Shown: positions 15,458-24,053, counted from the stretch's first letter. The stretch: DNA of 64,000 nt from Ruegeria sediminis (GCF_005938215.1 NZ_VCPD01000005.1:1-64000), one strand, 5' to 3'. Numbers and translations: made by a program. Notes: generated by a model from the sequence alone, not told the origin.

Positions 15458-18042
15458 GCGGCACCCTGACAAACACCCTCGCACTTAAAATCGACGCGAG
15501 CGCCGCCCGTCGCGGTGCGGACGAATTCCGCCGCGCCCTTGCTGCCGTAAAACAGGCCACCAAGGACCTTGAACGCGATACCAATGGCCTTTTCAAGAAG
15601 GTCGACGCGGTCACCAAGACCACCGCACCGAAAAACGTTCAGGCTCAGTTTACAGCTATCAATGCCGCCGTTCGATCTGCCGAGTCCTCGGTGGGGACGC
15701 TGCACAGGCAATTGAACAAAATTGGCAACTCCGCAGGCCTCCGCGCAGTCGACAACGCGATGGAAAGATTCCGCAAGGAAACGTCCGCCGCGACGTTGAC
15801 CACGAACGAACTCCGAGCGGCCAAGGATCGTCTTGCTGCATCCCTGCACGAGGTGCGCCAAGAGGTTCGAGACGCCACCGAAATTCAGCGACTCCGGACC
15901 CAGTTCCAGCGCACCAGCGCCGCTCTAGATGAGACCGCCACCGGGACACATGCCTACCGTCGCGCCGTGATCGCCACAGAACAGGCACAACGTGCCGGGG
16001 CGATCTCGCAGGCACAGGCGACAAAAAACATCAACGCCGCCAAGGCCGCATACATCGGTGCAGGTGCCGCCGCTGCCAACGCCGCAGCACAACAGGCGCG
16101 CTTGTTCGGCACCCGCGCCGGATGGGGCCAGAATTTCGACTCGCGTCAACTCGGATTCCAGATTTCGCAAATGGTCCAGAGCTACCAAGCAACAGGCCAG
16201 CTTGCGCAGAGCATTAGTCTGCAATTCGCTGATATCGGCATGGCGTTCGGCCCCGTCGGCGTGGCCGCTGGTACGGTCGGTGGCATTCTTGCCAGCGTCC
16301 TTGTCCCAGCACTGACGAAGACCGACGACGAAGCCGAGAAGGCCAAGAACACGGTTCACGCACTTTCTTCTGCACTGGACTCGCTGCAGCAGACGTCGTC
16401 CGCGTCAGCGGAACAGATCGCAGCCCATTTGAAGCGCGCATTCGGTGAAGTCGCAGGCGAGGTGCAGGCCCTTATTGACGACCTTCGAGAGGCAGAATTC
16501 GCCGTCATTTCGCACCAGATGCAAAAGGAAATTGAGAAGGCGAGCACCAGCCTGACCAGCCTTTCCGGCGCGTTCGAAATTTTCTGGGCAGATTTCGCGA
16601 ACCCCGGTTCAGTTGACTCTGGTTACCTCCGCCAGATGCAGGAGATTATTGCCAAGTCTGGCATGGCATACGGCGAATTTCAGAAGCTGGAAGCCGCCGT
16701 TCAGGCGGTGTTCACATCAAAAGACGTGAACAGCTTCGTTGAAAACCTCAGCCGCGCCCGCTCCGTCGCCGAAGAGATTGGCGGGCCTGTCGGAGACCAG
16801 ATCGCCAAGGCATTGCTACAGGCCGCAAAAGACGGTGGAGTCCTGCATCGCGTGACCAGCGATGCAGCGTCTAGCGCAAATAGCTTGGCATCCGAACTGT
16901 CCGAAGGTGCCAAGAACGTTCTGAAAATCGCCGAAGTTGATATCTCGAAGGGCATTTCTGACGCGACCAAAGAAGCGGCGGAATTGGCGGCAAATCTAGG
17001 CATCTCGCTGAATTCGGCGCTGAACCTTAGGAATCTACAGGACTCGAAGGTCTACAGCGGACGCGGCGGCGACCCGCGCCAGTTTGGGAACGGTTACACA
17101 CCACCAACGTTGACCACCACGACACGGACCAAAGGTGCTGATCGCGAGAGCGACCTAGAGCGAACCACAGCCCGTCTGCAGGCAGAGGCAATCGCGCTGC
17201 AGGCGCTCAAGGATGGGTTGTTCGAGACCAGTGTCGCTGCGGACGTCTTTGCGCAAGCCACACTTGCCGGGGGTGGAGCAGTCGATCAATCCACCATGGC
17301 GGCACTCCGTCAAGCTGACGCCGTCGCCAGCGCGAACGAACAACTTCGCAAGATCGTGCAGACCAACAAATCCGGCGGACTTCAGGAAGCGACCGAAGAG
17401 GGTATCAAAAGCGGTCTTCGTCAAGGCCTTCGTTCCGCAATGGACGGCGATTTCAAATCTTTTGCCCAGACGCTGGCGGACAGCGTGTATAACAGCCTGT
17501 CAAACGCCCTTGCCGATGCGCTGACCGAGCAGCTTTTCAGCAAACAGACCGTATCTGCGCTGACCGGCGGCGCGTCCGCGCTGACGGGCGCTGCAGGTGG
17601 TGCGGTAGGAGCGGCAGGCGGTACCGGCAGCATCCTATCTACGGTCGCAAGCATCGCGGGCAGCTTCTTCGGAATCCCCATGTTCAAGGAAGGGGGATAC
17701 AGCGACGCCCCCGACCCATTCAACTTCGCCAACGCCCCGCATTACGCGGAAGGCACCGCCAACACCTCCAACGGGCTGCCTAGTATTCTACACCCTAACG
17801 AGGCCGTGATACCGCTAAGTAGGGGCCGCAAGGTGCCGGTGGAGATGTCCGGAGGATCGGGGGGCGTCGTCATCAATGGTGGCATCCACACCGAAGTGAA
17901 AGTCGAAGGCGGCGACGATAGCCCAGAGAACGCGGCGCGGATCGGGCAGGCAGTCCGCGAAGGCATCGAAGGGCTGATCGAGGAACGCATTGCAGCCGCC
18001 GCCGGTTACGGCGGGGCGTTGAATCCACGGGGCGGCTTCTGA
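15454..18042 (+). CDS. Phage tail tape-measure-like protein
   Basis: 862 aa. The N-terminal ~200 residues form Ala/Arg-rich coiled coils (ALAAVKQATKDLERDT and following). A hydrophobic glycine-rich segment lies at ~245-290 (GMAFGPVGVAAGTVGG). A second small-residue stretch lies at ~700-740 (ALTGAAGGAVGAAGG). The C-terminal block MFKEGGYSDAP...HYAEGT...LHPNEAVIPLSRGRKVPVEM is characteristic of tape-measure proteins, which set tail length in siphoviruses. It is the only tail gene in the element; no tube, tip or chaperone genes flank it. It may replace the helper's tape measure, or be a remnant; the intact frame argues against decay. Confidence 0.85.
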   Translation: MSGTLTNTLALKIDASAARRGADEFRRALAAVKQATKDLERDTNGLFKKVDAVTKTTAPKNVQAQFTAINAAVRSAESSVGTLHRQLNKIGNSAGLRAVDNAMERFRKETSAATLTTNELRAAKDRLAASLHEVRQEVRDATEIQRLRTQFQRTSAALDETATGTHAYRRAVIATEQAQRAGAISQAQATKNINAAKAAYIGAGAAAANAAAQQARLFGTRAGWGQNFDSRQLGFQISQMVQSYQATGQLAQSISLQFADIGMAFGPVGVAAGTVGGILASVLVPALTKTDDEAEKAKNTVHALSSALDSLQQTSSASAEQIAAHLKRAFGEVAGEVQALIDDLREAEFAVISHQMQKEIEKASTSLTSLSGAFEIFWADFANPGSVDSGYLRQMQEIIAKSGMAYGEFQKLEAAVQAVFTSKDVNSFVENLSRARSVAEEIGGPVGDQIAKALLQAAKDGGVLHRVTSDAASSANSLASELSEGAKNVLKIAEVDISKGISDATKEAAELAANLGISLNSALNLRNLQDSKVYSGRGGDPRQFGNGYTPPTLTTTTRTKGADRESDLERTTARLQAEAIALQALKDGLFETSVAADVFAQATLAGGGAVDQSTMAALRQADAVASANEQLRKIVQTNKSGGLQEATEEGIKSGLRQGLRSAMDGDFKSFAQTLADSVYNSLSNALADALTEQLFSKQTVSALTGGASALTGAAGGAVGAAGGTGSILSTVASIAGSFFGIPMFKEGGYSDAPDPFNFANAPHYAEGTANTSNGLPSILHPNEAVIPLSRGRKVPVEMSGGSGGVVINGGIHTEVKVEGGDDSPENAARIGQAVREGIEGLIEERIAAAAGYGGALNPRGGF

Positions 18043-18076
18043 GCCGTCCCCACCTATCGAGTAAGAAAGAACAAAC

Positions 18077-18328
18077 ATGACACCCCTATTCAAAAACGCA
18101 GACTCTTACGAGGTCCGCACCATCACCACCGACGGCGGGCGCTACCTGCTCACGACACAGGGCGTCGCGCGTGTGATCCTTAACTATGACCAAGCTGTGG
18201 TCCTGTACGGCGGTCACGCCGTTGTAGAACTGCACGATGGAAACAATGTCTTCGAGCTAGTCCCGGAAGAACACACGCCCGTTAGCATCGATATTGCCAA
18301 GCTGGAACCTGTTGAGGGAGTCGCCTGA
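18077..18328 (+). CDS. Hypothetical 83-aa protein
   Basis: Small, predicted beta-rich protein (YEVRTITTDGGRYLLTT, ARVILNYDQAVVLYGG). No family recognised. It starts 34 bp after the tape-measure gene and its stop overlaps the next start (TGATG), so it is in the same late operon. Confidence 0.65.
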   Translation: MTPLFKNADSYEVRTITTDGGRYLLTTQGVARVILNYDQAVVLYGGHAVVELHDGNNVFELVPEEHTPVSIDIAKLEPVEGVA

Positions 18329-18837
18329 TGGCCCGTCTCGGCAATCCCCGCCATGAAGAATTCGCACAACGGCTGGCACGTGGGGAGCCTCAAGGCGAGT
18401 CCTACGCAGCCTGTGGTTATCGCCCCAGTCCAGCCCATGCCTCGCACCTAGCGAGCCGACAGGACGTTCGTTTGAGAATCGCGGAGATTCATGCTGAGGG
18501 CATGCGGGAATTCAACGAAGGTCCAAGCCTTGCGGCCATTGGCATCACCCCCGCGTGGTTGGTCAATGCTTACAATCTGATCAAGAAAGCCGCGATGGAG
18601 GCGGGCGATCTGAAATCGGCCAACAAGGCAGTTGAATCCATCGAGTCCGTGCTGAACTTCGAGAACAGCATGGCGCAGAAATCCGACAAGCCCGCCGCCG
18701 TGGGTAAGATCGACGTCAACGCCCTGTCCGGTGTGCTGGATAAGGTGAGCGGCATAATCGTGGCATCGAAGGCACCTGCCCAGCCCGCGACGCACCAAGA
18801 ACAGAAAGCCTTGCGCGCGGCTGAAAACGAAACTTGA
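18328..18837 (+). CDS. Small-terminase-like protein
   Basis: 169 aa. The N-terminal helix-turn-helix-like pattern (HEEFAQRLARGEPQGESYAACGY, then ASHLASRQDVRLRIAEIHAEG) matches the arrangement of Terminase_2-type small subunits, which recognise packaging sites. The rest is helical. No large terminase gene is nearby, as in phage-inducible islands that carry only TerS and use the helper's motor. The start overlaps the upstream stop by one base. A generic DNA-binding role is the alternative. Confidence 0.6.
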   Translation: MARLGNPRHEEFAQRLARGEPQGESYAACGYRPSPAHASHLASRQDVRLRIAEIHAEGMREFNEGPSLAAIGITPAWLVNAYNLIKKAAMEAGDLKSANKAVESIESVLNFENSMAQKSDKPAAVGKIDVNALSGVLDKVSGIIVASKAPAQPATHQEQKALRAAENET

Positions 18838-18900
18838 CCTTTTCACCGGTGGCTAAGCGTGCACTACTTGCGGCCTGTATTACCTGCACGGAGAAGCTAC

Positions 18901-19452
18901 ATGGAGATAACAGCAAATCAGGTTGGGTGGGGTATTTGGTTATTGCGCGCAGGGTTGACTTGGGCAGGCAGTGCCGGACTAGCATTTTTGGTGGCTGACT
19001 ACGTTGTCAAAGCTCGCACCGCCAGTTTGGATACCGCTATTGCCACCATCAACACCACTCTTGGCACCAGCTTCGAAAACCTCAACTCAACACTGAATGG
19101 AATCCAAACCACCACTTTGGACACCAATCGAAAAGTTGACCAACTGGCGGAAAAACTAGGCGACCTATCGACCGTGACCGCTGTGAACAGTGAACGGATT
19201 TTGCGGTTGGAGGCGGATTTGCAAACGGCTCAGGCCAGCATTTCGAAAACAAGTGTTGAGATAAAGAGCGCCTTGAAGGCCTATCCGGAAGAGCTTGGAC
19301 CCGCCATCGCCGCATCGTTTGGCAAGTCACTGGTTCGAGACAGAAGCTGGACCTATGACGTTTTGAAGGCAAACGACGCCACCAACCAAAACGGTTCGCA
19401 TGGACCGATATTTCTGACGATACCGCCACATGCTACCGACCGAATGAAATAA
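18901..19452 (+). CDS. Membrane-anchored coiled-coil protein
   Basis: 183 aa. One N-terminal transmembrane segment (residues ~8-33, WGIWLLRAGLTWAGSAGLAFLV) is followed by a long heptad-like region (~45-125) with repeated NTTL/LNSTL patterns, then a soluble tail. No family recognised. The ATG follows GGAGAAGC. It is the last gene before attR, 50 bp from the right-end hairpin. It could be a lysis-timing, exclusion or structural protein; I cannot decide. Confidence 0.65.
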   Translation: MEITANQVGWGIWLLRAGLTWAGSAGLAFLVADYVVKARTASLDTAIATINTTLGTSFENLNSTLNGIQTTTLDTNRKVDQLAEKLGDLSTVTAVNSERILRLEADLQTAQASISKTSVEIKSALKAYPEELGPAIAASFGKSLVRDRSWTYDVLKANDATNQNGSHGPIFLTIPPHATDRMK

Positions 19453-19501
19453 GTAGCACGGTTGAATTCACACCGCTAAACGCGGTCACGTAGCCCCCCA
19501 A

Positions 19502-19543
19502 AAAACGTCACACAGAACACGACATTTCCCTGTGTGACGTTTT
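19502..19543. repeat. Right-end inverted repeat with CGTCACACA motifs
   Basis: AAAACGTCACACAG (19502-19515) pairs perfectly with CTGTGTGACGTTTT (19530-19543) around a 14-nt spacer. It contains the same CGTCACACA nonamer as the left end of the element, suggesting a recombination arm site. As an A-stem-T structure it could also terminate transcription in either direction. Confidence 0.6.
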
Positions 19544-19588
19544 CGAATTTTCCTTTATTTATCAATACTTGGAAGAAAAATCCGAGTA

Positions 19589-19611
19589 TCGAGTCTTCTC
19601 GACCGCACCAT
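19589..19611 (+). repeat. Right attachment site (attR)
   Basis: Exact 23-bp copy of the tRNA-Leu 3' end at 3790-3812. Upstream sequence does not continue as tRNA, so this is only a duplicated 3' fragment. It marks the right boundary of the element. Confidence 0.93.
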
Positions 19612-19712
19612 TTCTCTAAAACACCTGCCAATTCGGCTTGAGAATCGGACACTTCTCGTCTGCCGATAGCTATCCGACACCTCCAGTTCAAACGTACATA
19701 TCGTGCGAACCC

Positions 19713-20321
19713 CTATTCGTGCCTGCTCATGAAGCGCGAAATGTCCGAGTCCGAGGGTTTGACGCCGGTGAAGACCTCCACGTAATCGGGCATGTTGCCG
19801 AGGCGGGTTTCACGGTTCTCCTCGATCTGCATCGAGATGTAGCCGACCTGGGTGTACATGACGGTCATGGCGCGGACGCGCGCCTGTTCTTCCTTGAAAC
19901 CGAAGCGCAGAAACATGTTGGTCAGGGCCTCCTGGCGCCTCTGGTCCGCGTTGTCCAACCGGCGCTGCAGGTCCGGGTCGTTGCGGGCCCAGTTCCGGAT
20001 GGCGAGATCGAGCTTGGCATCGAAAAGATCGTCGTCCAGCCAGCAATCGAAGAGGTTGAACATCGCCTCGACAATGCTTTCCGCATAGGCTTCGGTGCGC
20101 GCGACCAGGTTGCCGGTGTTCTTCTCCTCCCAGCGACGAACCATCGCTTCGAGCAGTGCCTCGCGATCCCTGAAGTGCCAGTAGAACCCGGTGCGCGACA
20201 CGCCCAGTTTCTTGGCCAGGGGCATGACCTTCACGGCCTCCACGCCGCTGTCGGTCAGCAGATCATAGGCAGCGTCCAGCCAGGCGGCATCGGTCGAACC
20301 GTTTTTCGATATATCGTCCAT
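19713..20321 (-). CDS. TetR-family transcriptional regulator
   Basis: 202 aa. N-terminal helix-turn-helix of the TetR type: AWLDAAYDLLTDSGVEAVKVMPLAKKLGVSRTGFYWHFRDREALLEAM (read in two parts, residues ~14-62). The C-terminal ligand domain is unclassified. It is divergent from the demethylation operon and the shared 106-bp region holds a perfect 16-bp palindrome, so it very likely represses that operon and itself, with release by a methylated amine or betaine intermediate. It lies directly right of the element's attR. Confidence 0.92.
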   Translation of the reverse strand: MDDISKNGSTDAAWLDAAYDLLTDSGVEAVKVMPLAKKLGVSRTGFYWHFRDREALLEAMVRRWEEKNTGNLVARTEAYAESIVEAMFNLFDCWLDDDLFDAKLDLAIRNWARNDPDLQRRLDNADQRRQEALTNMFLRFGFKEEQARVRAMTVMYTQVGYISMQIEENRETRLGNMPDYVEVFTGVKPSDSDISRFMSRHE

Positions 20322-20361
20322 GCGTATTCCCTAACATTGCTGACATGTATGCACAAGAAGA

Positions 20362-20377
20362 TTGACACATGTGTCAA
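20362..20377. promoter_or_regulatory. TetR operator palindrome
   Basis: TTGACACA-TGTGTCAA is a perfect 16-bp palindrome, 40 bp from the tetR start and 50 bp from the mttB-like start. A related half (CTGACATGT) lies at about 20340-20348. The first half is itself a consensus -35 (TTGACA), so binding would block transcription. Confidence 0.7.
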
Positions 20378-20427
20378 GATAATGAACATGGCCGTCGTCA
20401 GCATCCCGCGTGATTGAGGATTCGCCC

Positions 20428-21996
20428 ATGGAAACTGCAGTCCAACCCCCGTCGCGGCGCGCACGCCGCGGAAGCTCCAAGGCCGCACGTTCGGCGCAGC
20501 CGGGACAAAACCTTCACCTTCGCGTTCCCTTCATCACGCGCAAAATTCCCACCTATGACCTGTTGAGCGAAGAGGCGCTCGAGAAGATCGAGGCCACTGC
20601 GGACCGCATCCTGGCAGAGATCGGCATCGAGTTTCGCGAGGATCCCGAAGCCGTGCGCCTGTTCCGCGAAGCGGGCGCGAAGGTGACCGAGGTGTCCGCT
20701 CAGGCCTGGAACCTGAAATTCGAGCCGGGCATGATCCGCGAGATCCTGAGAACCGCGCCCGCGCGCTTTGTCCAGCACGCCCGCAATCCTGCGAACAACG
20801 TCGAGATCGGGGGCGACGCAATGGTGTTTGCGCCGTCTTACGGATCTCCGTTCGTGATGGATCTGGACAACGGACGCCGCTACGGCACGATCGCCGATTT
20901 CGAGAACCTCGTGAAGCTGGCGCAATCCTCGCCCTGGCTGCACCATTCGGGCGGCACCATTTGCGAGCCGACCGACGTGCCGGTGAACAAGCGGCATCTC
21001 GACATGGTCTATGCCCACATGCGCTATTCCGACCGCGCCTTCCTTGGTTCGATCACCGCTCCGGAGCGCGCTGCCGACAGCATCGAGATGTGCCGCGTTC
21101 TGTTCGGCGCCGATTTCGTGGATCAGAACTGCGTCATCATGGGCAACTTCAACACAACCTCGCCCCTGGTGCTGGACGGCGTGACAACGGCCGGCATCCG
21201 CACCTATGCCGAGGCGGGGCAGGGTTCGATCCACTTGCCCTTCCTGCTGGGCGGTGCGGTTTCGCCGCTGACGATGGCGGGATCGATCGCGCAGTGTCTG
21301 GCCGAATCCATGTCGTCCTGCGCCTTGGCCCAGCTGGTCCGGCCCGGTGCGCCGACCATTCTGGCCGGCTTTTTGTCGTCGATGTCGCTGCGCTCGGGTT
21401 CGCCGACTTTCGGAACGCCGGAACCGGCGCTGGGATCGCTGGTGATGGGCCAGCTGGCGCGCCGGCTGAACATGCCGCTGCGCTGCGCCGGCAACTTCAG
21501 CACCTCGAAACGCCCCGACGGGCAGGCCATGCAGCAGGCGATGATGTCGATGATGTCCGCCGTGCAGGGCGGCGCGAACTACATCCTTCACTCGGCGGGT
21601 TTCGTGGATGGGCTGCTGTCGATGTCCTACGAGAAATTCGTGATGGATACGGACATGTGCGGCGCGCTTCACGCCTATCTCGGTGGCATCGACGTCAACG
21701 AAGACACGCTGGGTTTCGAGGCGCTGGCGCAGAACGGGCCGGGCGAGCACCTGTTCGGCACGGAACACACCTTGCGCCACTACGAGACCGCCTATTGGGA
21801 CAGCGCGCTGAACGACGATCAGCCCTTCGAGACCTGGGAAGAGCAGGGAAGCGTCGACTATGCCCAGCGTGCAAACAAGCGTTGGAAAGACATTCTGAAC
21901 GCCTACGAGGCGCCGCCGATGGACGAGGCCACCGATGAGGCGCTGAAGGATTTCATCGCCCGCAAGAAGGCCTCGGTGGCCGACGCATGGTACTGA
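20428..21996 (+). CDS. Trimethylamine methyltransferase (MttB) family protein
   Basis: 522 aa with the MttB superfamily fold: EALEKIEATADRILAEIGIEF at the N-terminus, the family blocks SPWLHHSGG (residues ~170-178) and FCTSTSPL-like NFNTTSPLVLDG (~235-246), and the C-terminal AQNGPGEHLFGTEHTL. Members transfer a methyl group from quaternary or tertiary amines to a corrinoid protein. There is no in-frame TAG, so this is a non-pyrrolysine homologue like glycine-betaine or proline-betaine enzymes. No corrinoid protein is encoded nearby. ATG 20428 follows TGAGGA; an in-frame GTG at 20410 is less likely. Confidence 0.88.
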   Translation: METAVQPPSRRARRGSSKAARSAQPGQNLHLRVPFITRKIPTYDLLSEEALEKIEATADRILAEIGIEFREDPEAVRLFREAGAKVTEVSAQAWNLKFEPGMIREILRTAPARFVQHARNPANNVEIGGDAMVFAPSYGSPFVMDLDNGRRYGTIADFENLVKLAQSSPWLHHSGGTICEPTDVPVNKRHLDMVYAHMRYSDRAFLGSITAPERAADSIEMCRVLFGADFVDQNCVIMGNFNTTSPLVLDGVTTAGIRTYAEAGQGSIHLPFLLGGAVSPLTMAGSIAQCLAESMSSCALAQLVRPGAPTILAGFLSSMSLRSGSPTFGTPEPALGSLVMGQLARRLNMPLRCAGNFSTSKRPDGQAMQQAMMSMMSAVQGGANYILHSAGFVDGLLSMSYEKFVMDTDMCGALHAYLGGIDVNEDTLGFEALAQNGPGEHLFGTEHTLRHYETAYWDSALNDDQPFETWEEQGSVDYAQRANKRWKDILNAYEAPPMDEATDEALKDFIARKKASVADAWY

Positions 21997-22007
21997 GGGA
22001 GAACGGA

Positions 22008-24053
22008 ATGTCGAACGATCCCCTGCTGCAACCCTTCCAGCTCAAGCATCTGACCCTGCGCAACCGGATCATGACGACCAGCCATGAACCGGCCTATCCC
22101 GAGGATGGGATGCCGAAGGAACGCTATGCCGCCTATCATGCCGAGCGCGCCAAGGCGGGAGTGGCGCTGGCGATGACCGCAGGGTCAGCGGCGGTCAGCA
22201 AGGACAGCCCGCCGGTTTTCAACAACATTCTCGCCTACAAGGACGAGGTGGTGCCGTGGATCAGACGGCTCACCGACGCCTGCCACGACCACGGCTGCGC
22301 CGTCATGATCCAGTTGACACATCTGGGTCGGCGGACCGGTTGGGCCAAGGGCGATTGGCTGCCTTCGGTCTCGTCTTCGAAGCATCGCGAGCCTGCGCAC
22401 AGGTCGTTTCCCAAGCTGGCCGAGGACTGGGACATCGAGCGGATCATCAACGACTTCGCCGACGCCACCGAGCGCATGAAGGACGGCGGCATGGACGGGG
22501 TTGAACTGCAGGTGTACGGCCATCTGCTGGACCAGTTCTGGTCGCCGCTGACCAACGATCTGGAGGGACCTTACGGCGGGCAGACTCTGGACAGCCGCCT
22601 GCAGTTCCCGATGGACGTTCTGAGGGCGATCCGCAAGCGGGTGGGGGACGAGTTCATCGTCGGTCTTCGCTACACGGCGGACGAGGCGCAGCAGGGCGGC
22701 ATCACCCCCGAGGAAGGTATCGAGATTTCCAAGCGGCTGGCCGCGACCGGGATGGTCGATTTCCTCAACGTGATCCGGGGGCGCATCCACACCGACCCGG
22801 CCATGACCGACGTGATACCGGTGCAGGGCATGAAAAACGCGCCGCATCTGGATTTCGCGGGCGAGGTGAAGAATGCGACGGGCATGCCGACCTTCCATGC
22901 AGCGAAAATCCCCGACGTGGCGACCGCGCGTCATGCCGTGGCGGCCGGGCTTCTGGACATGGTCGGCATGACCCGGGCGCACATGGCCGATCCGCATATC
23001 GTCAGGAAGATCATCGAAGGCCGCGAGGACGACATTCGTCCCTGTGTCGGCGCGACCTACTGCCTGGACCGCATCTACCAAGCGGGCGAGGCGCTGTGCA
23101 TGCACAATGCGGCGACGGGACGGGAACTGACCATGCCGCACGAGATCACTCCTGCCGCCGAGCGGAAGAAGGTCGTCGTCGTGGGCGCCGGTCCCGGCGG
23201 TCTGGAGGCCGCGCGCGTCGCCGCCGAGCGCGGCCATGACGTCACCGTGTTCGAGGCGCAGCCCGACCCCGGAGGACAGGTGCGCCTGACCGCGCAGAAC
23301 CCGCGGCGTCGCGAGATGATAAGCATCATCGACTGGCGCATGGCGCAATGCGCGGCGCGGGACGTAGAATTCCGCTTCAACACATGGGCCGAGGCCGGCG
23401 ATATCACCGCGCTGAACCCCGATGTGGTCATCGTCGCGACGGGTGGCCTGCCCAATACCGAACTGTTCGAAAGCGGCCGGGAACAGGATCTGGTGGTCAC
23501 GTCCTGGGATCTGATCTCGGGCGACGTGAAACCGGCGCAGAACGTTCTGATCTATGACGAAAGCGGCGACCACCCCGGCCTGATGGCCGCCGAAGTGGCC
23601 GCGAACGCGGGGGCTGCGGTCGAAGTGATGACGCCCGACCGCACGTTCGCCCCCGACATCATGGGCATGAACCTTGTGCCCTACATGCGTTCGCTTCAGG
23701 ACAAGGACGTGACGTTCACCGTCACCCGCCGCCTACTGGACGTGACCAGAGAGGGCAATCAGCTGAAGGCCAGGATCGGCACGGATTACAGCGACTTCGC
23801 ATCCGAAAAGCTCTACGACCAGGTGGTCGTGAACTACGGCACCTTGCCGCTCGCCGATCTCTATTTCGATCTGAAGCCGCTGTCGTCGAATGAAGGTGCG
23901 GTGGACTACGACGCGCTCATCGCGGGCCGTCCGCAAGAGATCACGCGCAACCCGTCGGGGGAATTCCGGCTGTTTCGGATCGGCGACGCGGTCAGTGCCC
24001 GCAACACGCACGCGGCCATTTACGATGCGCTGCGGTTGGTAAAGGACATCTGA
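22008..24053 (+). CDS. TMADH/StcD-like flavoprotein, N-methyl amine demethylase
   Basis: 681 aa: OYE-type FMN barrel (~1-340) fused to an FAD/NAD-binding part beginning with VVVVGAGPGGLEAARVAAERG (read in two parts, from ~385). It resembles dimethylamine/trimethylamine dehydrogenase and the N-methylproline demethylase StcD of stachydrine catabolism. The cluster region has C346, A349, C352 and C364, so the second of the four cysteines that hold the 4Fe-4S cluster in TMADH is alanine here. It follows the mttB-like gene by 11 bp with GGGAGAA, and overlaps the next gene by one base. Demethylation of an N-methyl amino acid produced by the upstream methyltransferase is the likely role. Confidence 0.85.
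   Translation: MSNDPLLQPFQLKHLTLRNRIMTTSHEPAYPEDGMPKERYAAYHAERAKAGVALAMTAGSAAVSKDSPPVFNNILAYKDEVVPWIRRLTDACHDHGCAVMIQLTHLGRRTGWAKGDWLPSVSSSKHREPAHRSFPKLAEDWDIERIINDFADATERMKDGGMDGVELQVYGHLLDQFWSPLTNDLEGPYGGQTLDSRLQFPMDVLRAIRKRVGDEFIVGLRYTADEAQQGGITPEEGIEISKRLAATGMVDFLNVIRGRIHTDPAMTDVIPVQGMKNAPHLDFAGEVKNATGMPTFHAAKIPDVATARHAVAAGLLDMVGMTRAHMADPHIVRKIIEGREDDIRPCVGATYCLDRIYQAGEALCMHNAATGRELTMPHEITPAAERKKVVVVGAGPGGLEAARVAAERGHDVTVFEAQPDPGGQVRLTAQNPRRREMISIIDWRMAQCAARDVEFRFNTWAEAGDITALNPDVVIVATGGLPNTELFESGREQDLVVTSWDLISGDVKPAQNVLIYDESGDHPGLMAAEVAANAGAAVEVMTPDRTFAPDIMGMNLVPYMRSLQDKDVTFTVTRRLLDVTREGNQLKARIGTDYSDFASEKLYDQVVVNYGTLPLADLYFDLKPLSSNEGAVDYDALIAGRPQEITRNPSGEFRLFRIGDAVSARNTHAAIYDALRLVKDI

Larger units (their letters stand above)
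3790..19611. mobile_element. Integrated phage-satellite-like element in tRNA-Leu(GAG)
   Basis: A 15.8-kb segment is bounded by an exact 23-bp direct repeat, with the integrase next to the tRNA. Its modules in order are: integrase; six small genes; a probable antisense RNA; an AEP/DUF927 primase-helicase; iteron origin; a lipoprotein; a TIR-like protein; a membrane protein; a 105-aa protein; a tape-measure-like protein; an 83-aa protein; a small-terminase-like protein; a membrane-anchored coiled coil. No capsid, portal, protease, large terminase, tail tube, holin or endolysin gene was recognised. That pattern (own replication and small terminase, no particle genes) suggests a satellite that borrows a helper phage's virion. 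A decayed prophage is the main alternative, but the open frames and signals look intact. Confidence 0.85.

Noticed and set aside
19589..19611. Second tRNA-Leu gene
   Set aside because: Only the last 23 bp of the tRNA are present; no D or anticodon arm upstream. It is attR.
20428..21996. Pyrrolysine-type MttB
   Set aside because: No in-frame TAG interrupts the gene; it is a non-pyrrolysine member.
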